A stretch of DNA of 32,764 bases, from positions 1 to 32,764 of the forward strand of contig JBBISE010000023.1 in the NCBI GenBank assembly GCA_037441445.1, in the 5' to 3' direction. Positions 24,999 to 32,746 of this stretch are shown here, in pieces. A program made the position numbers and the translations under genes. The DNA is from JAAYQU01 sp037441445. Its GTDB lineage: Bacteria > Bacteroidota > Bacteroidia > Bacteroidales > Salinivirgaceae. The notes under the pieces were generated by a model, which made no database searches, was not told where the DNA came from, and saw only the letters and a list, made by a program, of their open reading frames with translations. The first letter of the stretch is position 1; each line of letters begins with the position of its first letter.

Positions 24999-25523
24999 AT
25001 GCAACCCTGCAAAACTTCCATAGCCAATTTTGCCGCACATGTTGTGGAACACTGGGTAAAAACAGGTACACGGTATCAAACCGATGAAAAACCAGATTTT
25101 TCTCTTGATAAGGCAGCCTGTTTTGTTTCACTGCATACGCACGATGGTTCGCTTAGGGGTTGCATTGGAACTCTTGAGCCTCGCTATGCTGATTTGGCCG
25201 AAGAAATCATTGAAAATGCCATTGCAGCTGCTCATCGGGATTCGAGATTTAAACCGGTACGCCCCGATGAACTTGAAGGGCTTATTGTAACAGTTGATGT
25301 TTTATCAGCACCCGAACCCACGACTCCGGAGAACCTCGATCCGGCAATATATGGCTTGATTCTTTCCGACGGTCATTTACAACGAGGCGTTCTGTTGCCT
25401 GCTCTCGACGGTGTGAATACTGCCGAAGAACAAATCCGGATTGTGAAACGAAAAGCGGGATTGTCAAATGTTGAAAACGGTGATTTGAAATTTTACCGAT
25501 TTACTTCGATACGCTATGACTGA
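24999..25523 (+). CDS. amrA: AmmeMemoRadiSam system protein A (AMMECR1-like)
   Basis: A 174-residue AMMECR1-domain protein with the invariant LRGCIG motif at 52-57 and the following ALEP-like turn (TLEPRYADLAEEI). The EEQIRIVKRKAGL block near the C-terminus is also conserved. It belongs to the three-part AmmeMemoRadiSam set found across bacteria and archaea; all three parts are together here. Biochemical function is unknown, although human AMMECR1 is linked to a developmental disorder. Its last 8 bases overlap the radical SAM gene, implying translational coupling. There is no signal peptide, so it acts in the cytoplasm. Confidence 0.93.
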   Translation: MQPCKTSIANFAAHVVEHWVKTGTRYQTDEKPDFSLDKAACFVSLHTHDGSLRGCIGTLEPRYADLAEEIIENAIAAAHRDSRFKPVRPDELEGLIVTVDVLSAPEPTTPENLDPAIYGLILSDGHLQRGVLLPALDGVNTAEEQIRIVKRKAGLSNVENGDLKFYRFTSIRYD

Positions 25524-26535
25524 CAAAAAAGAAGCCCTTTGTTATGAAAGATTGAGTGATCTGCAAGTCAGGTGTAATCTGTGTCCACACGGGTGCGTCC
25601 TTGAACCAGGCTACCAAGGAGTTTGTCAAGTGCGCAAAAACATTGATGGAACCCTGATTGCAAACTCATACGGTCTTGTCAGCGCCATCCGCTTTGACCC
25701 TGTTGAGAAAAAACCGCTATACCATTTTAATCCGGGGAAACAAATTCTTTCTGTTGGAGGATTTGGGTGCAACCTCCGGTGCATTTATTGTCAGAACCAC
25801 ACCATTTCACAAGTGTTTGATGTGGATCTACCCCAGGACAAGATTTATTCTTCAGAAAACATCTTATCATTATTTCATCGTTCAAATAATTCCTGTGGCA
25901 TCGCCTTCACTTATAACGAACCCCTTGTCAACTTCGAGTTTGTACTGGAGTCGGCAAAGGAGGCCTTTGAAAACAATATTCCCGTTGTTTTGGTAACCAA
26001 TGGGTATATCACACCAAAGGCTTTTGAAATGCTCTTACCCTATCTTTCAGCCCTGAACATTGATTTGAAAGCCTTTGCCGACGATTTCTACCGAAAATAT
26101 ACCGGGGGCAGTATCCTTCCAGTCCTGGAAACCATACAATCATCGATAAGGGAAAAGAAACACGTTGAAATTACTTTGCTGGCCATAAGCGGGTTGAATG
26201 ATCGTTTATCAGAATTCAACCTAATGATCAACTGGATTGCCGAAAACCTGGGCAAAAGCGTGCCATTTCACATTTCGAAGTACTTTCCCAATTACAAATT
26301 ATCGAACGAACCAACATCCGATGATGTGTTAGTACAATTTTATGAGATTGCTCAAAAAAAACTGGATTTTGTTTATCTCGGTAATTTCAACAATCCGGAA
26401 TATTCAAAAACCCGATGTCCAAGCTGTTATGCAACATTGGTTGAACGTACTGGTTACCATACACGCCTAGTATCACTCGACGCCGAGGGGAATTGTAGTA
26501 ATTGTGGCGCCAACGCCAACTTCAAATTTCACTAA
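25516..26535 (+). CDS. amrS: AmmeMemoRadiSam system radical SAM enzyme
   Basis: A 339-residue radical SAM protein. An N-terminal Cys cluster (C20, C23, C27, C37, in CNLCPHGC) precedes the SAM motif C85-x3-C89-x2-C92 in GFGCNLRCIYCQNH. The TIM-barrel part carries TYNEPLVN and a VLVTNGYI strand, as in pyruvate-formate-lyase-activase relatives. A C-terminal zinc-ribbon-like pair of CxxC motifs lies at C301/C304 and C327/C330. It should cleave S-adenosylmethionine to a 5'-deoxyadenosyl radical; its substrate is unknown. No glycyl-radical enzyme partner is nearby, which argues against a plain activase role. It overlaps amrA by 8 bases and is followed after 13 bases by the MEMO gene. Confidence 0.94.
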   Translation: MTDKKEALCYERLSDLQVRCNLCPHGCVLEPGYQGVCQVRKNIDGTLIANSYGLVSAIRFDPVEKKPLYHFNPGKQILSVGGFGCNLRCIYCQNHTISQVFDVDLPQDKIYSSENILSLFHRSNNSCGIAFTYNEPLVNFEFVLESAKEAFENNIPVVLVTNGYITPKAFEMLLPYLSALNIDLKAFADDFYRKYTGGSILPVLETIQSSIREKKHVEITLLAISGLNDRLSEFNLMINWIAENLGKSVPFHISKYFPNYKLSNEPTSDDVLVQFYEIAQKKLDFVYLGNFNNPEYSKTRCPSCYATLVERTGYHTRLVSLDAEGNCSNCGANANFKFH

Positions 26536-26548
26536 ACTCAGTATTCTT

Positions 26549-27376
26549 ATGCAATACACTGTAAGAGAACCTGTTGCAGCTGGAAGATTTTACCCAAAAG
26601 AACAACGCGAACTTATTGATCAGTTGGATCGCTTGGGAGCTTCTATGAACCTGCTACCAACCATTGCCGGCAGGCGCATAATTGGTGGAATTGTTCCTCA
26701 CGCAGGCTATATCTATTCAGGCAAACACGCTCTTTCCTTCATTAAAGAATTAAAAGCGCTTGATTACGATACTGTCGTTATACTAAGTCCTGGCCATACA
26801 GGAATTGGTCCTCCGTTGTCCATTGATAGCCACAGCCATTGGAAAACTCCCCTGGGTCTCATTCAGTCCGATACAGAAATGATAAATGCGGGTATTTTTC
26901 AAAAAGATAACTCAGCTCAGGAGTTTGAACACGCTGCCGAAGTTATATTACCACTACTTCAATATTTTTGCCCCCAACTAATGCAGATTGCCGTAATAAC
27001 CATAAGGAACCAAGATTTTCCAACCGCGGTAATGGTAGCCAACAATCTTAAATATTATATTGAAAAAACGAACCAACGCCTACTGGTTATAGCATCCAGT
27101 GACTTCAATCATTTCGAACCGGCAAAAACTGGAAGGCAAAAAGATGACAACGTGCTTAACAAAATACTGACCTTCGATGTGGAAGGAGTCGAGAAAGCAG
27201 TTCGAAAATACAACGTTTCAGTATGTGGGGTTGGACCAATTATGGCCTTATTACATTACACAAAAAACGATGTGAATGAAATTGGATGCCGAATCCTTAG
27301 CCGGGGACACTCGGGCGAAGTGAACAATTCCGATAGCGTGGTCAACTATATTTCCATGATTTTTTACACAAGATAA
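26549..27376 (+). CDS. amrB: AmmeMemoRadiSam system protein B (MEMO1-like)
   Basis: A 275-residue MEMO-family protein, related in fold to class III extradiol dioxygenases. The metal-binding residues of human MEMO1 (His49, His81, Cys244) correspond to H51 in VPHAGYIYSG, H83 in SPGHTG and C226 in SVCGVGP; the two histidines keep the same 32-residue spacing. SSDFNHF at 183-189 is also conserved. Role in bacteria unknown; a metal-dependent redox or iron-related reaction is suggested by the residues only. The start is set at MQYTVREPVAAGRFYP because this is the family N-terminus; a start at 26504 would overlap the upstream gene. trmN6 begins 26 bases downstream. Confidence 0.93.
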   Translation: MQYTVREPVAAGRFYPKEQRELIDQLDRLGASMNLLPTIAGRRIIGGIVPHAGYIYSGKHALSFIKELKALDYDTVVILSPGHTGIGPPLSIDSHSHWKTPLGLIQSDTEMINAGIFQKDNSAQEFEHAAEVILPLLQYFCPQLMQIAVITIRNQDFPTAVMVANNLKYYIEKTNQRLLVIASSDFNHFEPAKTGRQKDDNVLNKILTFDVEGVEKAVRKYNVSVCGVGPIMALLHYTKNDVNEIGCRILSRGHSGEVNNSDSVVNYISMIFYTR

Positions 27377-27402
27377 AGCCATATTCTCGCCCGTTGTTCA
27401 TT

Positions 27403-28119
27403 ATGCCAAATACTTTTTTTCAGTTCAAGCATTTCATAGTTCATCAGGGCGAAAGCGCAATGAAAGTCGGAACTGACGGGGTTTTACTTGGGGCATGGGC
27501 TGGATTGCCTACTTCTGGAAAGATACTGGATGTTGGATGTGGTACGGGTCTAATTTCGTTAATGATTGCCCAGCGCCAGCCAATTGTTCAAATTAATGCC
27601 ATTGAGATTGACGAAAAGGCAGCTGTTCAAACACTGGAAAATGTTGCTCTTTCGCCCTGGAGCAGTAGAATTAAAGTATTTCACGATAACTATTTTTCAT
27701 GGGCAGGCACTGAGCAGACGTATGATCTCATAATTTCAAATCCGCCTTTCTACAATCAGGGGCCAAACGCAGCCACAGTGTCAAGAGATCTTGCGCGAAG
27801 TGAGATCTATTTTCCGCTTGAGCGCTTTATGGAAAAGTCAAGCACGCTTCTGAATCATGGTGGCGAAATAGCCCTGATTGTACCTTATTCAAAGAAAGAG
27901 GACACAATAGAGAAAGCAGGTCAAGTAAAACTCCTCCCGAAAAGAATTTGTGATGTGCGTCCTACGCCTGAAAAAAGCATCCACAGAACAATGATACAAT
28001 TTTCTGGACGGCCTCATAGGTTAGAATATCAGGAAATTATAATAGAAGATGGCGGCAGGCATAAATATAGTCCCGCGTACATTGCACTGACACGGGACTT
28101 TTACCTTAAACTATTGTAG
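27403..28119 (+). CDS. trmN6: tRNA1(Val) (adenine(37)-N6)-methyltransferase
   Basis: A 238-residue class I SAM-dependent methyltransferase. The SAM motif is LDVGCGTGL at 42-50, the acidic loop AIEIDEKA at 66-73, and the N6-adenine catalytic motif NPPF at 113-116. The N-terminal FFQFKHFIVHQGESAMKVGTDG is diagnostic of the YfiC/TrmN6 group, which methylates N6 of A37 in tRNA1(Val). The ATG at 27403 is preferred over a TTG at 27394. It ends the AmmeMemoRadiSam run and is convergent with the PID-CTERM-like gene, leaving three bases between the stops. Confidence 0.92.
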   Translation: MPNTFFQFKHFIVHQGESAMKVGTDGVLLGAWAGLPTSGKILDVGCGTGLISLMIAQRQPIVQINAIEIDEKAAVQTLENVALSPWSSRIKVFHDNYFSWAGTEQTYDLIISNPPFYNQGPNAATVSRDLARSEIYFPLERFMEKSSTLLNHGGEIALIVPYSKKEDTIEKAGQVKLLPKRICDVRPTPEKSIHRTMIQFSGRPHRLEYQEIIIEDGGRHKYSPAYIALTRDFYLKLL

Positions 28120-28122
28120 GGG

Positions 28123-28407
28123 TTATTCTTGTTTGGAATCTTTACTCCGTACAAAAAAATACGTTGACGAAAGACCCAGTAAAAGCAGCAATCCACCATT
28201 GACAGGAATGGGGTCACCTTCACCTCCCCCACCCGGTGGTGGCGGTCCAGCTTTACGAACGTCGTTATCTCTTGAATCTCTGTCTTGTCTTGAAATTCTC
28301 TCCCTACCAATTTTCTTTGAACCAAACTCCTCGCGTTGGGAGAAAAGCTCATCTGTTGGTGCAAATGTCAATATCAAAGCCACAACTATATGTGCTATTC
28401 TTTTCAT
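28123..28407 (-). CDS. Small PID-CTERM-like sorting-signal protein
   Basis: A 94-residue exported protein. Residues 1-23 form a signal peptide (cleavage likely after LFSQ), and 24-53 are highly charged (RERISRQDRDSRDN). A PPPPGGGG spacer lies at 55-62. The tail has PIPVNGG at 66-72, a hydrophobic segment at about 72-86, and a basic/polar end (VRSKDSKQE). This layout, Pro-Ile-x-x-Gly-Gly then one helix then charge, is that of Bacteroidota PID-CTERM proteins, which are thought to be handled by an exosortase-like enzyme; here the core Asp-Gly is Val-Asn-Gly. It follows the T9SS surface protein gene by 33 bases. No function is known. Confidence 0.75.
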   Translation of the reverse strand: MKRIAHIVVALILTFAPTDELFSQREEFGSKKIGRERISRQDRDSRDNDVRKAGPPPPGGGGEGDPIPVNGGLLLLLGLSSTYFFVRSKDSKQE

Positions 28408-28440
28408 TGTTTTGGGTTTTCGAACACCATTTTGGCCATC

Positions 28441-31400
28441 CTATTCAACATATATATGCTTCGAATGTTGTCCTCTTTTGTCATTTATTAAAACTACAAA
28501 TATACCACTTTTATTTACATTCTTTACACGATATCTTTCATCTCCGCTGAGTTGTCCAAAATGGACGGCTCTGCCTGTAATGTCAAAAACACGTATCGTG
28601 CCATATAGCGCTTCCTGGCTGTTAATGCAAATCTCATCCCGAACAGAATAAATCTCTATATTAAAAGGCTGACATTGATTATCAACTCCAAGTGGACTAT
28701 CCTTTCGAGTAACCCTCAATGTAAGCAGCCCAAGATACTCTCCTTCATATTCCTTAAGTGTAAATGGCTCACTTAAATTATGATACTCTCCCGTAGCCCG
28801 GTTGAACAAATATATGTCAAATTCATTGCCAATAGTGTTTTGGTTTACAGAGAATTGGATAAACGGTGAGAAATTGTTTATAAATCCAAATGGGATTTCG
28901 ATATAGTTATTTCCCGTAAGTTCTTTCAACCTCTCGTCGTTTATTGAGGACAACATCATTTTCTTGTCGTGGTTTGACGATAACATAAAAATTTGTGGAT
29001 GCTGAAATTTTGGTGAAAATAGCTTGTAAGCATCTAACCCTTTATTAATTGGGTTTCGTGCTTCTGGATGGAACAAAACGGCAGCTTCGTCAACCGAGGT
29101 TCCATTTGAAATTGACAAACGGACAATTTTATGATCAACCTTATCTTCTGACTTTAAAAACGTTTGAGCGCTATGAACACGGGCATCATTGTCAACACCA
29201 AGTGAAGTAGATGATACCGTTGACAAAATATAAAAGCCATTCCCAGCAGGAATAATCCCGGATGTTCCTTCTGGAACCCCAATCCCGGTTTCATGGTTAA
29301 AGGTTACATATTGTCCTGCACTGGCATCATACTTATATATGGTGTTGTCAACACTAGCACGACTCCAGCCAGAAGCCGCGTCCCAGTCAATGGCTGAAGG
29401 ATATGGATTTCCAACCATGTTCCATCCATAGTCCTCATTGCTTAGGTTTGAGTTAGTAACAGTAATGGATTGGGAACCGTTATTGAAGGCACCTGTAAAG
29501 CGCACTGTGTCACGTGTCGAGGATTTTATTGAATACCCCTTCATTACTTGCAACGCATGACTGTTATTAAGTTGTGTCCAACTGTTTGTGGTTTCATTCC
29601 AACGATTTACAAAATGCCCCGTAAATTGACTTATGTTCGTATTGCTGTTGGGAATGCTGGCCAAATGCCAATCGGAAGTTATTCCGGTATGTCTTGTAAA
29701 ATAATATGTTCCCGACACACTAACACTTCCGCTGCCGTTAATAACGAGCGAACCTGATCCACCACTATTTCCTTGTATTACAAGGTTTCCGTTAGCATTT
29801 AATGTTATTCCATTTTCGATTGTAATTTGTCCATCGTCAGTTATTGTCAGATTATTCACAGTAGCATTTTGATCCAGACTGGGAAAATTCGTTGCCCCGT
29901 CAATAACGATATCATTCTGGCCTATGGGAACATAATTGAGTGACCAGTTACCGGCATCAAACCAATCATTAGAAACACTCCCATCCCAAACATTGGTTCC
30001 TCCTATTTGGATAGAATTGGGATTATTAATTGCTGCCCCTATTTTGTACAATGGAGAATCATCGTTGTTAAAGGCCCATACCTTAAAATAGTACGTATTG
30101 CCCGATGTAAGTCCTGTAATATTCACTGTTGACGCCCCCCCGGAATAAACTCGCTGAACACCAGAGTTTTGCCACTCGCTATTCGTTGTGTAAATGTTAC
30201 CATCTACCGGATCGGGCCAGGAGTCGGAAGTATTCATGGCTACAAGCGAATATGTCCCGTCACCCAATGTCCAACTAACCGTCAAGCCCGATGCTGTAAC
30301 ATTGCTAAAAACAATCTGGCTGTGTTGCGCTGACGGTGTATAGCCGAGCGACCTCTTTGAATTTGGATTATTAGTGGCAACTTCGGTATTGAAAACAGCG
30401 TACTTCGGTTCATCATTGTAGGCGTAAACTCTGAAATAATACAGAGTATTTGCTTCTAGATTACTTATTCCGACAGAACTTTCTGAACCGTTATAGATAA
30501 CTTGTTCCCCATCATTGTTCCAGTAGTTGTCACCAACATAAACTGTACTATCAAGAGGCTCTGTAAACGAATCCTGATCATTCATGACCACAATTCTACC
30601 TGTTCCATCCCCAACTGTCCAGGAAACCGTCATCGAATTAACTGTAACATCGCTAAAAACTATATCATAGTCCTGCTCATCGGGAATAGGGAATGGTAAA
30701 GCACATCCTTTCGGGTTATCCGTTGCTGTATTTGTATTGTACATAGTAAAGCCCACTTGGGGATTATTATATTCATATACCCTCAAGTAATACGTTGTCC
30801 CTGAGCTCAATCCGGAAATACCAACCGATGATCCTGTTCCATTGTAAACAGCTTGCTGGCCTGACCCGCTATATTCACTGTTGGCTGTTGGATAGTCACC
30901 ATTACTGGGCGCTGTAAAGGAATTGATGGTATTGATGTAGGCAACACGTCCATCGCCATTTCCATTGGTCCAAGATATCGTTGCAGAAGTTAACGTCTTG
31001 TCTGAACCAACTATATTAGAGGCCTGAACGGTTGGAGCATCCTTGTAAGTGGTGAATGTAACCGTCGTGATTGTCCCTGAAGTAAGATAATTATTAGTTT
31101 GTGAAAGAAAACCGGAGCGTTTCAAAGGAATAACGCTAATACTATAGGTTGTATTTGGGGTTAATGCACCTCTTGTAAATGTTGTAGCAGTTGCCTCCTG
31201 TTTAAACAAATCTCCAGTTTGGGAATTTGTGGATATTCCATCAACAATAGTCAGGGGATCTATCGGGGTTGAACCTGCCACTGTAAAAATGGCATAGTGC
31301 GTGAAATTTGTTGACGCGCTGTATGAAAAGGAAATAGACGTTGACGACAAGGAAGTTATTGAAACGGTACCGCAGTTGGAGGTAGGTTCGGTTGACAGGG

Positions 31401-31779
31401 TATAGAAATTTCTTTCTGTGCTAAGGGTTGTTCCGGCTGCATTGGTGGCAAAAGCCTTATAATAATATCGTGTTGCTGCATTTAGCCCTGTTATGGTAAT
31501 CGTGTCGGATGCCTGGTATGCATCAATGAACACTTTTGGATCACTAGTACTAACTCCACTTGACAATTTATAATGTACACCCTGCTGAGTAACCCCAGTA
31601 CCGGAAACCGTATAAGGCACATCCGCTGTTGTTTCCTGACGGTTTGTAGGTACCTCGGATGATACTGTGGGAACTGCCTTTTGTGAAGTAACCAAAATGG
31701 GTAACATCAGGAAGGTGAGCACCATTCCTAAACAGGGTAAATGGCAAAACCTCCCTTGAGGAGTATTCGCGTTAGCCAT
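28441..31779 (-). CDS. Large T9SS-secreted surface protein with fibronectin type III-like repeats
   Basis: A 1112-residue secreted protein. A signal peptide spans about 1-32 (MVLTFLMLPILVTSQ core). Residues 36-245 hold two Fn3-like beta domains (YYYKAFATNAAGTT type ends). Three tandem repeats follow, marked by W270, W387 and W503, each with a VYNG/VYSG turn and a TYYFRVYAYN-type strand. WDGSVSNDWFDAGNW at 598-612 begins a beta-rich region common in Bacteroidota secreted proteins, then GNPYPSAIDWD. The C-terminal domain (about 1057-1112, IRVFDITGRAVHF, then KSGIFVVLIND) is a type A T9SS sorting signal, which anchors or releases cargo at the outer membrane. No catalytic residues are recognised; adhesion is the inferred role. 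Confidence 0.88.
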   Translation of the reverse strand: MANANTPQGRFCHLPCLGMVLTFLMLPILVTSQKAVPTVSSEVPTNRQETTADVPYTVSGTGVTQQGVHYKLSSGVSTSDPKVFIDAYQASDTITITGLNAATRYYYKAFATNAAGTTLSTERNFYTLSTEPTSNCGTVSITSLSSTSISFSYSASTNFTHYAIFTVAGSTPIDPLTIVDGISTNSQTGDLFKQEATATTFTRGALTPNTTYSISVIPLKRSGFLSQTNNYLTSGTITTVTFTTYKDAPTVQASNIVGSDKTLTSATISWTNGNGDGRVAYINTINSFTAPSNGDYPTANSEYSGSGQQAVYNGTGSSVGISGLSSGTTYYLRVYEYNNPQVGFTMYNTNTATDNPKGCALPFPIPDEQDYDIVFSDVTVNSMTVSWTVGDGTGRIVVMNDQDSFTEPLDSTVYVGDNYWNNDGEQVIYNGSESSVGISNLEANTLYYFRVYAYNDEPKYAVFNTEVATNNPNSKRSLGYTPSAQHSQIVFSNVTASGLTVSWTLGDGTYSLVAMNTSDSWPDPVDGNIYTTNSEWQNSGVQRVYSGGASTVNITGLTSGNTYYFKVWAFNNDDSPLYKIGAAINNPNSIQIGGTNVWDGSVSNDWFDAGNWSLNYVPIGQNDIVIDGATNFPSLDQNATVNNLTITDDGQITIENGITLNANGNLVIQGNSGGSGSLVINGSGSVSVSGTYYFTRHTGITSDWHLASIPNSNTNISQFTGHFVNRWNETTNSWTQLNNSHALQVMKGYSIKSSTRDTVRFTGAFNNGSQSITVTNSNLSNEDYGWNMVGNPYPSAIDWDAASGWSRASVDNTIYKYDASAGQYVTFNHETGIGVPEGTSGIIPAGNGFYILSTVSSTSLGVDNDARVHSAQTFLKSEDKVDHKIVRLSISNGTSVDEAAVLFHPEARNPINKGLDAYKLFSPKFQHPQIFMLSSNHDKKMMLSSINDERLKELTGNNYIEIPFGFINNFSPFIQFSVNQNTIGNEFDIYLFNRATGEYHNLSEPFTLKEYEGEYLGLLTLRVTRKDSPLGVDNQCQPFNIEIYSVRDEICINSQEALYGTIRVFDITGRAVHFGQLSGDERYRVKNVNKSGIFVVLINDKRGQHSKHIYVE
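30004..31032 (-). repeat. Three tandem protein repeats of about 117 residues
   Basis: Within the T9SS protein, residues about 250-592 repeat a unit with the order: SWTxGxGxG, an SFxxP or SWPDP loop, a VYNG/VYSG turn, GISGL/NITGL, YYxRVYxYN, then NPxS. The conserved tryptophans fall at 270, 387 and 503, so the period is 116-117 residues (about 350 bases). Copies are diverged, not recent duplicates. Confidence 0.65.
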
Positions 31780-31792
31780 GGTAGTTTATTTT

Positions 31793-31820
31793 TACGTTTA
31801 TTGTCAATAGTACGTTTATT
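31793..31820 (-). repeat. 10-base direct repeat in the leader of the T9SS gene
   Basis: TACGTTTATT occurs at 31793-31802 and 31811-31820, 18 bases apart, just upstream of the ATG at 31779; a partial copy (GTAGTTTATT) sits at 31781-31790. It could be a protein- or RNA-binding site, or chance in AT-rich DNA. Confidence 0.35.
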
Positions 31821-31879
31821 AAGCGCTTTTGTTTGCCATTTTTGACTAACAAAAGCCCGAAAATGATAAATATCAGAGA

Positions 31880-31887
31880 CAAAGTTA
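31880..31887 (-). promoter_or_regulatory. Possible -7 element for the T9SS surface protein gene
   Basis: Minus-strand TAACTTTG fits TAnnTTTG, about 100 bases before the ATG at 31779. No TTG at 19 bases, so weak. The leader would contain the 10-base direct repeat. Confidence 0.28.
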
Positions 31888-31913
31888 CGCATATTTGACC
31901 AAAAACGACCGTA

Positions 31914-32573
31914 TTAATAGAATATTTCTGTTCGAATATCCAACAATTCAATTCCTTTTTGTTGTAAAATTTTCATCATTTCTTTTACCATTGCCCCATT
32001 CCCACACAAAAATACGGTATCAAACCGGAGTTGTTGATTTATAAAAAAATCGGTAACCCGTCCGTGAAAATCACCCGAATCATCGCCAGATGTACAAGAA
32101 ATATACTTTCCTTTAGGGTATTCCTGAAAATCATATCTTTCGGAACCATACCTGATGCCGTGAAGTAAAGTATATTTAAGCCCCTTGTAGCTACGGACAA
32201 AACTCCGAAAAGGAGCTATGCCCACTCCTGTGGCAACAAAGAGAAAATTCTTTTCAGAATGATTAGTTTTTGGAATACAAAAATGGCCTTTGGGTTCAAT
32301 GACCTCAAGAAACTCGTCTTCTGATGCGTTTGTTATGGATTGAGAGACAGAACCGTTTTCGACCTTTTTAATTAAAACTTCAATGTAGGGGTCATCAATC
32401 CCACTATAAATAGAATATGGTTTTGCGTCATTGGAACCAGGAATCCCAACATATACGTATTGTCCGGGAACAAAATCCAATCCTTTTCGTTCAAGTCGTA
32501 AAACAGTTACCTGGTCGGTTAGTCGACGTTTAAGTTCTATTTTATGTAAAAGAGTTGTATCTAAATTTTTCAT
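31914..32573 (-). CDS. Ferredoxin-NADP+ reductase-like flavoprotein
   Basis: A 219-residue FAD/NAD(P)-binding oxidoreductase of the ferredoxin reductase type. The FAD domain has PGQYVYVGIP at 36-45 and KPYSIYSG at 51-58, where KPYS stands for the usual RxYS flavin motif. The nucleotide domain has FVATGVGIAPFRSF at 112-125 and FLCGNGAMVKE at 188-198, ending in RTEIFY. It should pass electrons between NAD(P)H and a one-electron carrier or other acceptor. It has no iron-sulfur domain. It is separated by 134 bases from the T9SS gene, so it is probably its own unit. The electron partner is unknown. Confidence 0.88.
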   Translation of the reverse strand: MKNLDTTLLHKIELKRRLTDQVTVLRLERKGLDFVPGQYVYVGIPGSNDAKPYSIYSGIDDPYIEVLIKKVENGSVSQSITNASEDEFLEVIEPKGHFCIPKTNHSEKNFLFVATGVGIAPFRSFVRSYKGLKYTLLHGIRYGSERYDFQEYPKGKYISCTSGDDSGDFHGRVTDFFINQQLRFDTVFLCGNGAMVKEMMKILQQKGIELLDIRTEIFY

Positions 32574-32694
32574 ACATTTACAGTCTCAAAAACTACTTCA
32601 ATGGAACAATCATAAATATATATTGTTCGATTTTTCTAATGACTGTATGTAAATCAAAACCCGAATTTTATGAATTCAAAAGACATGAAACGCC

Positions 32695-32746
32695 CATGCC
32701 GACAACCGACTTTTCGACACACAAGAGCATGATTAAAGTCGGCATG
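32695..32746. repeat. Imperfect inverted repeat near the window end
   Basis: CATGCCGAC (32695-32703) is the exact complement of GTCGGCATG (32738-32746). The right arm extended to AAAGTCGGCATG can pair over 12 bases if a 7-base AACCGAC in the left arm bulges out; that 7-base piece repeats the CCGAC of the arm. It could be a regulatory hairpin, an operator, or the end of an element continuing beyond the window. Confidence 0.45.

Noticed and set aside
28133..28651. 172-codon open frame on the plus strand opposite the PID-CTERM-like gene and the T9SS gene end
   Set aside because: It runs antisense to two genes with clear domain evidence; its Pro/Gly run is the complement of the opposite PPPPGGGG coding.
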